Shown here one piece after another: positions 1 to 10,914 of a DNA stretch of 37,597 nt. The translations under genes were made by a program, and so were the position numbers. Source of the DNA: Porogramme epimiltina (Eukaryota; Basidiomycota; Agaricomycetes; Polyporales; Polyporaceae); contig FTLJ01000872.1 in the NCBI GenBank assembly GCA_900155495.1, forward strand, positions 213-37,809. Direction: 5' to 3'. Each line of letters starts with the position of its first letter. Position 1 is the stretch's first letter. The notes under the pieces were generated by a model. That model worked only from the letters and a program-made list of their open reading frames with translations, made no database searches and was not told the origin of the DNA.

Positions 1-163
1 AGTCGTCCCTTATATACATGTACAGTCCGGTAGCTAGGATGTCCAGATAAGGTAAGGAAAACGCGAGATACTTCTGGTAAACTATAGTACATTCCGGATT
101 GGTAAGTCCCTGAACACTCCAGCGTATACCTGGGTGTTCCGGTACATTCCGGACAGAGACTGC

Positions 164-3088
164 TCAACTATTCTGGATAATACTAGTATGAGCTTGTGTT
201 GGCGAGAAGGAAAAGTAAACGGTACCGTATTCGTAACACAACCGGCGTTCCATTAATACAGTCTTCATCCCCTTCGGCAGATTTGGGTACTGTGGATGAT
301 CAGATGGAAAGCTCATTTGCTGCATTACCTTCTCGCCGTTGTGCATATACCATCCATTCCGCATGCGTGGTTGAGCACCACCAGGATTAAGGTTCATCTT
401 TGACGCACGCAGGGCATCCGGGGCATAACACGAGTGGCCCTGGGAATTGTCAACGAGCACTACAGCAATATACCCGTCTCCATGAGCATTCTTGAATGCT
501 GGGAAAAATTTCTCTGTGAGCTGCATAGAAATATAAACAGGTTAATAAGTGAATTGACAAAATGCGACATGTAAAGAATAATACCTGTTTGCAGAACATC
601 TCGCCATTCCAGAAACCGTCGTGGTTCTTCCCATATTCAAGAGTAATACTTGCCTCGCTCAGCCAGCCAACTGTCGAGCAGATGAAGTCACTCTGGTGTA
701 GGCCGCGTCCAGGTCCCTTTTTCTTGAGGGGAGATTCCCCATTGAGCAGCCAGCCCCATCGTTTGCCATCGTGTGCTTGTGCAGTCATTTCATCGTGCGC
801 AACGAGAACAAGACGTGGTTGAATGTATGCACCACAGAGAGTTGACTCGACCTCATTGCCCACAGCCCCAATCTGGTACCTGACGAGACGCTCACGGATT
901 GTTTGCATCGCCGGAATAAAGCGCTCGTTGCGGTCCTTCACGACGTCAGGTCGTTCATGTCCGTCGTAATAAATTGCTTTCCGGTGCTCTGACCACTTGA
1001 ATCCTTCACTCAAGAGAAGGCGACGCATAGAGCTGAGTGACAGGCCGTGTCGACCAGGTTTCAGCTGGTACCGAGGAAGTATTTCCGTCTCGACATAGTG
1101 CTTCAGGCCATGGGGCATCTCTTTGGAGACGATCGTCCGTGTGTATTCTTCTGCATCACTTGCACTGAGCTCATTCCTTAGCATCTTCCTTAGTTTGACC
1201 GGGTCTTGACACCATTTCTCAGACCTCACATATACTCCAACTGCAGCACGAACCACAGGGTGGCTCAGGATTGACATAATCTTGGAATGGGACCCACGCT
1301 GAGACTCAGGGAGTGTTCTTGACCGCAGCCATTCCTGGGTCCACTGTCGGACAAGCCGTGATCCATACTTTCCCGAAAATAGGTTCGCTTGTGCAGCAAT
1401 AGTTGACGCCTTCATCATCCCCATTTCGTCGTGGTTCATCAGGTGTAAACATGCCTGAATTGACCGTGCACGATATGCCTGCAGGCTGTTCAAACCACCC
1501 ACAATGAGCCCCTTCTTCGAGCTCAAAAGCTTCTTCAAGTCGACGAGGCCATTATGGCGAGCCTTTCGTGCTGCTTCTGCAGCATTCTGGCGGGCCTTTC
1601 GGACTGGTACGTCGTGCTTTTTTCGCTTCTTCCTTGGTGAGGGATCAGGTCCCTCTGAGTCCGAATATGAATCATCTTCTGGCTCAGAGGAGGCTGGTCG
1701 CTTGGTGGCAGAGTGTAATCCCTTGCCGGATGGCAGAGGACATTCCTGTCCTGGCGGACGAATGTGGGGGTGGTTTACAGGCTCGGTAGGATGGCAGGGG
1801 GGTTTGGTGGCGAAGGGAAGTGGAGTTTCTGCGATGTCTGGAGTGGTTTGTGTTGGTGCATGCTGGTTGTCGTACCACTCATCCTGTTCCTGACATGTTC
1901 CATTGGGGAGTACGTCTTCAACGTCCTCAGAAAGATCAGAGATATATCCAGTGAACTCCCAGTCGTCCTGACTCCCTATGCGTCCCTCAGGTCGTCCTGA
2001 AGAGGCCCTGGGTGTCGATACAGAGCTGGGAGCATCTGAGGGGACCTTCTGGATGTTAGGCACCCCCTCAAGCCCCCCCAAACTCAATGTTTCCGATGAG
2101 CGAAGCCCAGGCGTGTCACTGTTGAGTGGCTCTGAGCTTACAGCCTTGGTTGCAGCATTTCTGTGTGTCCTGATGTCGCTTTGAGCTTTGCTACTCTGGG
2201 GATATGGCTGAGGTGCACAGTGCTGCACAAATGCGATGTCACATTCCTGTTGTGCTGCAGCAATTGCTTGAGCGATCACCCCTTGCGATTCTTTGGCTAA
2301 CTGACTCCCTCCAGGAGCAGTGGGACCCGTAGATTCTCTGCCAAATGTCCAAAATGCGGAGAGCAAGCCAGGTTTCTCTTGGGTACGCTGCATACGCAAA
2401 AATGCGACATCACTTTCCTGCCGAGCTGCAGCACTGATGCGCCGTGCTTGCTCAGATAGGCTTAGTGGTGCTTGCACTGTCTCAGCAGAGTTCTTGGGGC
2501 CCTTGATAGGCTTAAAAAACGCCCGAAATTGCCGTGCTTCATCTCTGATTAAGCAGGAATGAGTTCGATGTGGTTATATAATTGTTTCAGGAGTAAAACT
2601 CACGATTCTCGAATTGTAGCCTTCTCCTTATCCTTCTGGCGGCTCTTCTGACGGTGGTCACGGTCTGTTCGTGCAGATCGACCAGTGTGTACACCTGTCA
2701 GTGCCTTCTCTCCTTGAATCCATGTTGCCTGGCTCTTCACTCTCATAAGCTCCAGATATGCTGACTTTGTCGTCGTTTCCAGGCCCTCAAGCAGTTCTTC
2801 TCCTTCCAGCTCTTCAATATCTTCGTCTTCAGAGTCGTGTGGTAGCTCAGCAGTGCCCAGTGCCTCTCCAATATCAAAATTCGACGCTTCTTGCACGTCT
2901 TCAGACAGCACCACCTCCATAGGAACTTGATCTGGTCGAGCATCTGCTTCTATTGGTGGCTCAGTCACTTCGGTGGTCAACTCTTGTTGGTTTGCATTTA
3001 TTTGATGGGCAGCACTTCTTGAACTTGCACGACCTTCTCGTGCGCGAGCAGCTGCTGCAGCAAGGTGAGATTTCTTTGGCCGGGCCAT
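164..3088 (-). CDS. DDE-type transposase of an agaricomycete family, 3' end incomplete
   Basis: Three exons join in frame: 3088-2604, 2544-585 and 520-164 (introns of 59 and 64 nt, donors GTGAGT and GTATTA), giving about 933 residues. The N-terminus (MARPKKSHLAAAAARAREG) and the first 450 residues are charged and low in complexity, with an acidic patch (DSEDEDIEELEGEE) and a basic stretch (SPRKKRKKHD). The catalytic part is clear: VLVAHDEMTAQAHDGKRWGW holds the first aspartate (about residue 746) and VLVDNSQGH the second (about 839), followed by FPSDHPQ and KGMKTVLMERR. These blocks are typical of the large DDE transposases common in agaricomycete genomes. The third catalytic acid, which in that family lies in an H-x-E-x-N-x-I-E block, is not visible before the stop at 164 nor in other frames of 1-200. 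The copy is therefore probably truncated, or its last exons lie outside the window. No terminal repeats were recognised. Confidence 0.7.
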
Positions 3089-4296
3089 ACTGTGTGTAGC
3101 TCAGAGTTTGGAATGTGTCGGACAGAACCTGGTTCAAACTTGAATACATTCACTATCTGTACGCTACAAAGGGGCTATACTAAATTTCCGGGACAATTGT
3201 GGCCCCTCCGCGCTGTGTGGCATTGGCCCATATGCATAACTCGCCGGACCACTGACCACCCCCAACTGCCACGGCACGTGACCTGTTACCGGGCGCTTAC
3301 GACTGTACAAAAGTGGCGGTGTTTAGATGAAGTGCACCATACTATATATACTATATCTTGTACCGTATGTCACGAGACGCGAATGGAATGGAGAGTATGA
3401 CGATACGGGTCGGCAGGCGTAATCAGAATGAGTGTGAGGATAAGATAAGATAAAGAGATGATGTAAGGAGGGGATGACGGAAAAGGAAACGATAGCGCAC
3501 GCCGTTACACCCTGTCCCACCTGCATCGTCCGCGCAGCAGCAGCATCCCATCGTGCCTGTTAACGTTCATGCCGTGACCTCAGGTCACTCCTAAGTCACT
3601 CTGATACGTCACATGCCAGACTTAGACCCACTCAGGCTACGCCATATGGTAGCGTTAAACTTGGAGGAGATGTGGAAGCACACATCTCGGACGCGGTATA
3701 TCGACCTACACTGCAAAGAAGCTGCGCAAGCGTTACGCTCGCATCGGCGTACGCGCAAGCTTCATCTGACGCCTTCCTACTACTAGGCGTCGCTGTCGAC
3801 TCTGCTCAACGTGGACGCTACACGCTGCATATCGTCGAGGTGTAGTAGGCCACCATGGTGACGCGCGCCCTCCTGGCCCGTTCCCCTGCGCTCCTTGGGT
3901 CACAGGTGAAGCTTCAGGGCCGGAACCCGGAGCTTGAAGACGGTGTGATGACGGGAAGTCCAGGAGTTGTATGCAGTGTACGTGATTATAGTAGCACAGA
4001 TCCAACATAGCAGGTGTCAGTCTCGAAGACTAACTAGCATCTGTATGCCTAGGTGAAGTTCTCCGGCTATGCCTGCTATGCAAGGGCTGATATTATGCAT
4101 ACGACTCATAACCGGCAACTGCCAGAAGGGCCTTGCGGTAAATGACAAGACGATGTGCGTATATGAGAGAGGATCAGATGATATGGGCACAGCTCGAAGG
4201 GACGCGAAGAGCTCAGAGGGGTCGTATGGTCGTTATATAGACATCGGACAAGAGGGAGCTACAGGATGCAAGATGGTCATGGGGGAGGGGAGTGTA
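3089..4296. other. Intergenic region, no supportable gene
   Basis: About 1.2 kb between the transposase start and the HET gene end. Short ORFs on both strands have no family resemblance and no coherent splice structure. A small perfect odd palindrome (arms GTGACCT/AGGTCAC) lies near 3574-3588 and an AT-rich TATA-like run near 3340-3360. Nothing else stands out. Confidence 0.5.
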
Positions 4297-6704
4297 CTAT
4301 ACATTGGGTAATGCCTTCAATTGCGCGACCTCGTCACGGGTGGCTTCGATGATCTTTATCAACTTGTTCGTGTGCGTATCATGTGCTTCCTTCATTTCGT
4401 GCAATTCACGATCGCGCGCGGCCTTGTGCGCCTTCAGGGTTTCTTGGAACTCACGGCGTAATGTCGTGATGATGTCTGCTACATCGGTTGGGGCATTTGC
4501 CTCGAGGAGTGTAACCTTGGGTGCTTCGTTGCGGCCTGCGGCCTGCGCGTTGACTATTGACATGTTAGGTGGGTCTTCGGGGATAGAGTAGACTTCGGAA
4601 CTCGTCTTGCAAGAACGCAGAGTGGGACGGGGACGGTCGGTACCTGAGAAGAGTGTAACACCGGCTGGGTTCATGGAGATATTAGACGGCCCAGGATGAC
4701 GGTACGAGGACGAGGACGAGGCAGTATGTGTGGAACTCTGTGAATTGATGACAGTGGGACTTCTCCTGGAAGCCGAGGCGTTGACATTCCCGTGAGCGAA
4801 ACGAATAGGTGGCGGGAGGTGAACGTTTGCTTTCTGTTGGATATCCTCGTACACCCTACCGACAAGCTCGAGGCCGAGCACCAGCGTCCGCTCCGGCCCA
4901 TGTGTACAGGGCGCGAACACCAGACGAACTGTGCGCTCCCCATCCCCAATCTCGCGTGTACCATCGGGCCAGTCCTCGATGTGGTCCACAGCGCAGTCGT
5001 GCACGTATTCTTCCCAGGGCTGACCCAGCGTCGCATGGTGGCGCTGTTCCGTCCATGACCAATGGCACGGGCGTTCCTCGGTCGACGCTTTGATGCAAAT
5101 TCCGAGGGAAATACAGATTCTCTCCTCCAGCTCCATGGAGTGGCACTGAAACCACATGGTGTCCTTCGATTCTGAGTCCCAAGATACCATCATAGCACGT
5201 GGGAAGAACGTCAACATGCCCAATGTCTGCAATAGCGTTCGAGGAATCCGGAATGCCGCGGGGGCAACATCGGGAAAGAAGCCCTGCAATAGATAGACAC
5301 CGTCTCTCCGTTCGGTTGTGAGCGGGTGAGCGGCGATATATATATCACACCATGTCGCGGCAATCGACTGTCTGCGGAAACGTAGGTGGGGGTATTTGCC
5401 GACGAGGTAGGTCAACCTGCTGAGTTTGTAGCCGGATCCAGTTCGTTCACGAAATGGCCACGAGACGTAATAGAGACGACGAGATGTGTGCTGGGTCCCA
5501 TCACTTAATGCTGGATGGAGGAGGAGTCCGAGGCACTTGTCGTTCTCCTTGCATGGGAGGACGGCGATAGTGATGCCATCAACTTCAGCAACTGGGAAGC
5601 GGCACTTCATGCCATACGGAGTGATCTCACAAGAAGGGACCTCGTCGTGGGCTTGTCCGAGTGGATTATCCTGGTTGTTACAGCGTGTGAGAACATGTTA
5701 CCGTTTGTTACGTATGCGTGCACGACACATACCTTCATATCTAGCTGGGAGTTTGGGGAAGACGACAGATATGCCGCGGAATGCGTCAACGGGGAAGAAA
5801 GTGGGTGCGACCATGCCATAAAGAAACTGGGCGAGGGAGCAAACAGGAGTTTATGTGGTTCGTCCGTGTTGAGGTGCTGAGCTTCAGATAAGGATTGCGG
5901 CGCCCAGTTATCATCACTGGAGCAGCGGCAGTCACCGCCCCAAACGAACAGTGTTGCATCGGTGCTCCGTTTCACGAGTTCTGCCTGCAGCCGTTGGAAT
6001 GCGTATTGCCCTTCCCCGTACAAGGTCGGCATATTAATGTCAAACAATCCTAGCAGGCAATATGCCTCGTCCTCCACTCGTGTCGTCTTGCGTTTAGCTG
6101 CCCAGGACATCCGTGTCGCGATCGACGCGTGCACTCGGAAGTCCCACTGGCGCGTCAAGTACTGCTCGTTGATTCCAGTACACCTGGTGAGAGAGCGGCG
6201 GAGGTCGTACTTCGTTCCGATCTTCTTCCACTCCCTCGAGAAGAAGATGACTAATGCGGGGGCGAGGAGTTCCTGCAGGGTCCATCCCCTCGAGTGCCAT
6301 CGTGCTGACCTGAATTTCGATTTCTTCGCGTGTGGATTGTCGCCATGGGGGACGTCTTCTAGATAGACATAGCAGACCTCGGCAAGGGCGTACCAGTTGA
6401 ACATTGAATTGATCGCCTCCGAGAGCTCTGTGCTACTGGTCTTATCGATGCAGCACGAGTCGATCCAGACCCAATGGTAGCCGTCGCCCTCCGCAATCTC
6501 GCAGCACCGGCGTATTTTCTTGCTGACGTGGTCCCGCGGGTTTTCTCCCTTACTCTTATACTCTTTGATGATGTCCTGGACGTTTTGGAATGACTGCTCC
6601 CCTTTAGCATCCCAGGTGTGCGACAGGATGGCGAAGCTCCCAGGGAGAGCGGCGCAGTCGGTAAAATGATGGAGCTCAGCGCGAGCGGTGCTGAGGACCC
6701 ACAT
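4297..6704 (-). CDS. HET-domain (heterokaryon incompatibility-type) protein with C-terminal coiled coil
   Basis: Two exons, 6704-5733 and 5670-4297, separated by a 62-nt intron (donor GTATGT, acceptor ACCAG). They join in phase 0 to give 781 residues. The HET domain is at the N-terminus: ILSHTWD (27-32), WIDSCCIDK (80-88), RGWTLQELLAP (139-149) and RVEDEAYCLLGLFDINMP (209-226). HET domains in fungi act in non-self recognition and trigger cell death; the partner is unknown here. The middle (about 325-620) matches the layout of agaricomycete HET proteins (TPYGMKCRFPVAEVDGITIAV) but has no named domain I recognise. The last 60 residues are heptad-like and highly charged (REFQETLKAHKAARDRELHE), consistent with a coiled coil. 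No NACHT, ankyrin or WD repeats follow, so this is not a full NLR-type protein. ATG at 6704 is the only start that keeps the conserved HET N-terminus. Confidence 0.88.
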
Positions 6705-6894
6705 CGTGTACTGTCTACACGTGTGAGGGTTTATTCAGCGTAGTCGGTGGAAATTGACGTGAGCTATTGCAGACACCGCGTTATACAGAGTGGGGGAGTG
6801 TAGACAGGGGAGTGCGCCGAGGGATGCAGAGGTGGAGTTAGCTTGAAACGTCACTTCCTACTGTCATGATGGATGACCAAAATTGCTCGAATCC

Positions 6895-6959
6895 TACAAC
6901 TTGTTGCAAGTCGATAGACCGCGATCAAAAACGTTCGTCTAGGGAACTTCAAAGTCCGC
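6895..6959 (+). repeat. Left arm of long inverted repeat
   Basis: Reads outward-in as TACAACTTGTTGCAAGTCGA and onward. The block 6901-6942 is a perfect 42-base reverse complement of 7274-7315, and similarity continues on both sides to about 65 bp with a few mismatches. The spacer is about 300 bp. Confidence 0.9.
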
Positions 6960-7256
6960 CAACTTATGTCATACAGGCGCCTACCAACGACGTCTCCTGC
7001 CTGTTTCACCGATGCAGGTCAACAAAATCGCGCGACGCCGTATATAGCTCCTGTTCATAGTATGTGCCCGACGACGCATGCCCCACAGTCCTTAGACAAA
7101 GTTAGATACTCTTGATTGCATTTCTTCTGAATACGACAGTGCACGGTGCTAGGAGTCTGGGACAACTTAAGCTAACTAGGCCCGGTCCAGTCTGAGCCTG
7201 CCAGGTCGACTGGGCGGGAAAGGCTCGAATAGTAAGCGCTAATTTAGCAAAGGCTA

Positions 7257-7321
7257 GCGGACCTTGAAGATTTCTAGACGAACGTTTTTGATCGCGGTCT
7301 ATCGACTTGCAACAAGCTGTA
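7257..7321 (-). repeat. Right arm of long inverted repeat
   Basis: Reverse complement of the arm at 6895-6959, with a perfect core of 42 bp (7274-7315). It could be the terminal repeat of a small non-autonomous element, or two copies of one short repeat in opposite orientation. No clear target-site duplication was found outside the arms. Confidence 0.9.
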
Positions 7322-8406
7322 ATACGAGTGGCCGGAGCGCACAGTGCATTTGCGGAGGAGCCTGGGCGGTGAACACGGAGGCAATGCACCAGATACATGG
7401 GGTCCCCTCTTCTGGCCCTGGGGCCTGGCCCGAAGTCGTGCGAAGCCGGGCCGGGCCATTTGAGCCACGGCCTTGCACCATCACCGTCTCTTTAATTTTT
7501 GCACTACAGTGTAGCTACTTTCGTCTGTACACTCTTAGACTTAAGAGAAGATCTGACTCCGTGGGAGTACTAGTCGCTCACTGAATTCCTAAGGGGAACT
7601 CCGGCTCGCGATGAGTTGGATGTTACTGGAGCAGGGCTGCACCATTGGTACGATCCTAGCTGTGCGATACCCCTCGCGCTCACTTTACGGATCTGGGAAG
7701 TGTGTTCGCACCTCTCTTTACTTCAAGCGGGGATCCTTCGCACAATGAATTGTCTGCGGTGCGACGACATTGTTTCAGGGGTAAAAGGCGGTCACTCTCA
7801 GGAGATCTCGTGAAAGCCCTCAGCACGTATACGAATTCCATGATATAACGCGAGTTCCCGTGGCATAGGCAGCCTTATATATGACTCATCACTAGTACAG
7901 AGCAACTTTGTGGAGGATGACAAGCAAAATGTAATGTAATGGTCGGCGTCGAGGTCACGCGTAGAGAGAGAAGCGAGGAGGCGAGGAGACCCGCGAGCAC
8001 CGACCCATTACTGGGCGGAGGCCCTGGGTGTACGTGTTGGTTCGTCAAGGAGTAACTAAGTGTATCGTAAGGCGTAAGTAGTCGGAATCAAAACGGGTAA
8101 TCGAGCACGTGACAGGGAGCTGTTAGTACATGTAAACGGGCGAGAGCGGAAAGCGACTCAATTTGTATAGCTACGATACCGGGTATATAAGGAATACGGA
8201 GAGATAAGGAAATATACGGAGCACGCGGAAAGGCACGTAGATACATGCGGGACTGATGACGCGAGAATTGTACAGTACCAATGTCCGAATGCCCGGTATT
8301 ACAGCACAAAATACGTTCTGTTCGCAAGAGAAACATTGTGAGACAATCAAGAAAATACTCCCGAGGTACAGTGGTCATCGTCGTAGAATCTGTCAGCCGT
8401 TCGAGC

Positions 8407-8610
8407 TCACCGCGGACCCCCTTTGACTGGCTTCGGCGGTTTTGGAACCGTAATGATCGGAGGCTCCGTAATGCCCTCTGTACGCGTGGTTGAAGGGTCT
8501 CTAGGCTTCCATTCTTCGTCGGACTTGTCCTCTTCGTCGTCCTCTCCCTCATCCACTGAATACACATCAACATCACCATCGTAGGATACTAAGGACCGAA
8601 GGTTTTTGTG
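8407..8610 (-). CDS. Possible terminal exon with acidic segment, unassigned
   Basis: An open frame ending at 8407 encodes a strongly acidic stretch (VDEGEDDEEDKSDEEW) followed by a proline-rich tail (VPKPPKPVKGGPR). It lies just downstream on the same strand of the exon-like segments at 8690-9470, but I could not join it to them in frame with a convincing splice. It may be the last exon of that gene in another arrangement, or chance. No ATG opens the frame. Confidence 0.2.
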   Translation of the reverse strand, partial: HKNLRSLVSYDGDVDVYSVDEGEDDEEDKSDEEWKPRDPSTTRTEGITEPPIITVPKPPKPVKGGPR

Positions 8611-8707
8611 GCAGGAGTATGACAGGTAATGCACTGTGCACAGTATCATTAAAATATGTTTAAAAGTCATATGGTATAGGAACGTACGATGGGGCACCTT
8701 TCACGTT

Positions 8708-9466
8708 GGACGCATGCCATCGGCCTTGAAGGCTTGCGTCGCAACTACAGGAGTACCATATAGCGTGTACATTCCCTCAGCCGGCGTGTTTCCAGCGTTG
8801 GCTATGATAGTCTCAGCAGATTGAATTCTATGGAAGAGGGTTATTATTGCGTGATACATTCGGGTATGAGCGAAATAACTGCATACGGGAGGGGGGCGCC
8901 GGAGTTCACGCTATCAACATGAACAGCGTTAAAAGAAGGAACTTCCAGGAATATAGCAACATCGTGTAGATTGCAGCTAGTGTTCCGGGGGTAGATCTTT
9001 GATGGTGGATTGCGGTAAAAAGTTCTTGTCTAAGGAGTGGCATGGCGGGCATATGAGAATTTATGCTGATAGGAAATGCATGCGAAAGGCAAGCGTCATC
9101 TTACTGGTGTTGCGGTCGCATATCCTTCAGTCGTCGTGCGACCTGCATAGCCGGCAAAAAACTAAGCGAAAGCAGTGGGAAAAGTAGGGACCATACTTGC
9201 TTTTAACGTCAATTTTCGACTTTCCCCTCGGAAGATATTCTTGTATGCTCGGCATGTGGGGGGTTTGGCAGGAGGATGAAGAACTCCCCAAGCTTGCCCA
9301 TCTTATTATACACATACTCGAACAGCCTTCATGAAGGCGCCAGTACTCCCTACACCACTACATACGGAACGAGTCGCCGGGATACAATACACACCCATGA
9401 TTCCAAAAAGAGGGTTCCAAGTTCTTGCTCCAATGAGATACGTGCCCTCGAACGCGATGGATGGCC
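8708..9466 (-). CDS. Unassigned multi-exon gene fragment (exon-like segments)
   Basis: Successive minus-strand open segments are bounded by plausible splice sites and keep frame. One begins CLWPSIAFEGTYLIG and ends at a GTATGT donor near 9328. A short segment (NIFRGESRK) follows, then RTTTEGYATATP ending at GTAAGA. Then comes a longer one (NTSCNLHDVAIFLEVPSFN) ending near 8890 at GTATGC, and one (IQSAETIIANAGNTPAEGMY) from about 8824 ending near 8711 at GTGAAA. The joins are 50-75 nt introns of the size seen in neighbouring genes. I recognise no family. No start codon or terminal exon could be fixed, so this could be a degraded gene. Coordinates are approximate. Confidence 0.3.
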
Positions 9467-9470
9467 ACAA

Positions 9471-10008
9471 ACAACACCGTGAGCTAGGATGCTCAGGTCC
9501 CGAGGAGCCCAGCGTTGCCTAGTCGTACTGCCTACAGCACGTGTGGTGCGCGCTCCGCTATGCAATGCGAAAGCGGGGCGCATCTATGGAAGCGCGTCTG
9601 TAACGCGTGCCTCAAGGGCCCACGAAGAAGGTTCGACGAGGGGGCCCACCGCGACATCTGTCAAATACAAGTGGATGTGTGGCTTATCCAGTGGTCATGA
9701 GGCGGAATGCCACTGATCACGGTGTATATGGACAGCCATTCTCCACCAATTCTCCTCCTCCTCGCCTCCCTTCTGCAAAAGTCACGCCATTGCGTCCCAT
9801 AGCCACGGGTGGTCTACTCCGCCTCAGCTTCTCCGATGGAAATAATCCTGCCGGTGTTTCATGGAACAGCCTAGTGTATTCTCCGAGGCCGGATGGTGGA
9901 CCGCAGGTAATGATCTCTGCCTAGTATCACCAGTATCTGTCTAATATTCTGATGGAATACTCACGACATGCTGACAAACAGGATCCGGTCGGCTGGAGGT
10001 CCTCTATG
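9471..10008. other. Unresolved region, possible exon fragment
   Basis: A plus-strand open stretch near 9735-9915 ends at a plausible donor (CCGCAG|GTAATG) with an acceptor at about 9981 (AAACAG). This would give a fragment containing DGNNPAGVSWNSLVYSPRP. It has no recognised family and leads directly into the GH35 relic. The rest has only short overlapping ORFs. Confidence 0.25.
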
Positions 10009-10345
10009 TATGCAGCGAAGCTTGCCGCCATCTTCCTTTTCCTTCGCACAAGTGCGAATCTTTCTCTCTCCCGCTTTTGAGCGTCCTCCGAGCCCTTCTT
10101 TGCAGGCCACTACGTAAGCGAACAACACGCGAGATTTCGATTTCCTGTCTGATCAATGGAACCCTAGATCAATGTAGAGACCACCGTGAGTGGGATTGCG
10201 CACGGGATGGTCACGGTCACGAGCCAAGTTGGAGGCACGCTCCGGACTGCCAGCGGACAGAAGCATACCAGTCGTACGTCGGTGGGATCGCGGATGCGGT
10301 GGTGCCCAATCCCCGACTCCGGTCAAGAGGATGGCTCTGTCGAGG
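10009..10345 (+). pseudogene. Relic of a GH35 beta-galactosidase gene
   Basis: This stretch is a diverged copy of 16945-17275 of the intact GH35 gene in the same orientation, including both exon and intron sequence. Shared blocks include ATGCAGCGAAGCT, CTACGTAAG (the 8-nt microexon and its donor), GAGACCACCG, and CAGAAGCATACCAG followed by CGTACGTCGGTGGGATCGC. The copy covers parts of exons 4-6 only. A short deletion in the exon 6 equivalent shifts the frame, the tryptophan in the A-H-W-I segment is lost, and no 5' or 3' remainder is visible. It cannot encode an enzyme. It points to an old duplication of the GH35 gene about 7 kb upstream of the surviving copy, followed by decay. Confidence 0.85.
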
Positions 10346-10914
10346 AGGTTTGAGGAGCTCAGCCTTAGCTCCCACCGGGACGCCACCGTCCATATGTCCT
10401 GTAGCGATGATTGGCTACCGTATCTCTATCTCGTAATACCGTGCATGTAATGCTATTATCCTATTAGCTTGTCGGCCGCCGCCTCTTGTTTTCCACCTGC
10501 GCTAAAATCATTAACTACCTGCCGTACGCTGTGCATTGCCCACCCTGGGCCGTGATCTGCCTCCGTCCGCTGGAACCTCGGTCCTCAAGGACTGAATGTA
10601 TTGGAAGTCCGAGTTCAGAAATGCACGGTGTGCTGGTGCAACAGCTTTTTCTCTCATTACATACTGGAGAAACCCGTCCATATATTACATGGTATCCTAT
10701 TATACGTCCAAGGGACACGGGAAATGTAGATCATAGCGAACACGCTGAGCTGATGCACGGGCGTCTACGGAGGTAGGAACTTGGAAGACATAACGGGAGA
10801 TCGAATGCTTCCTTTCGAAAGCTACTGTAAGAATCTAGAAAGATATGTGGCCGACGGGACTGGTACGATGAGATCAAAAAAAAATACGCCAGCAAGACAT
10901 GACGCTCACGTGAC
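10346..10914. other. Intergenic region, nothing recognised
   Basis: About 570 bp between the GH35 relic and the 3' end of the MFS gene. It contains only short ORFs without protein-like composition. No repeats or RNA genes were seen. Confidence 0.5.

Larger units (their letters stand above)
6705..8400. other. Gene-poor intergenic region holding an inverted repeat
   Basis: About 1.7 kb without a supportable gene. It holds the inverted repeat listed separately (6895-6959 and 7257-7321) and a GC-rich GGCCC/GGGCC-type patch at 7400-7460 that resembles the ends of the element at 21922-23393. The short ORFs across the repeat are the same repeat read in two directions. Confidence 0.5.

Noticed and set aside
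1..163. Short ATTCCGGA direct repeats
   Set aside because: Two or three imperfect 8-12 bp copies; too short to claim an element end or regulatory array.
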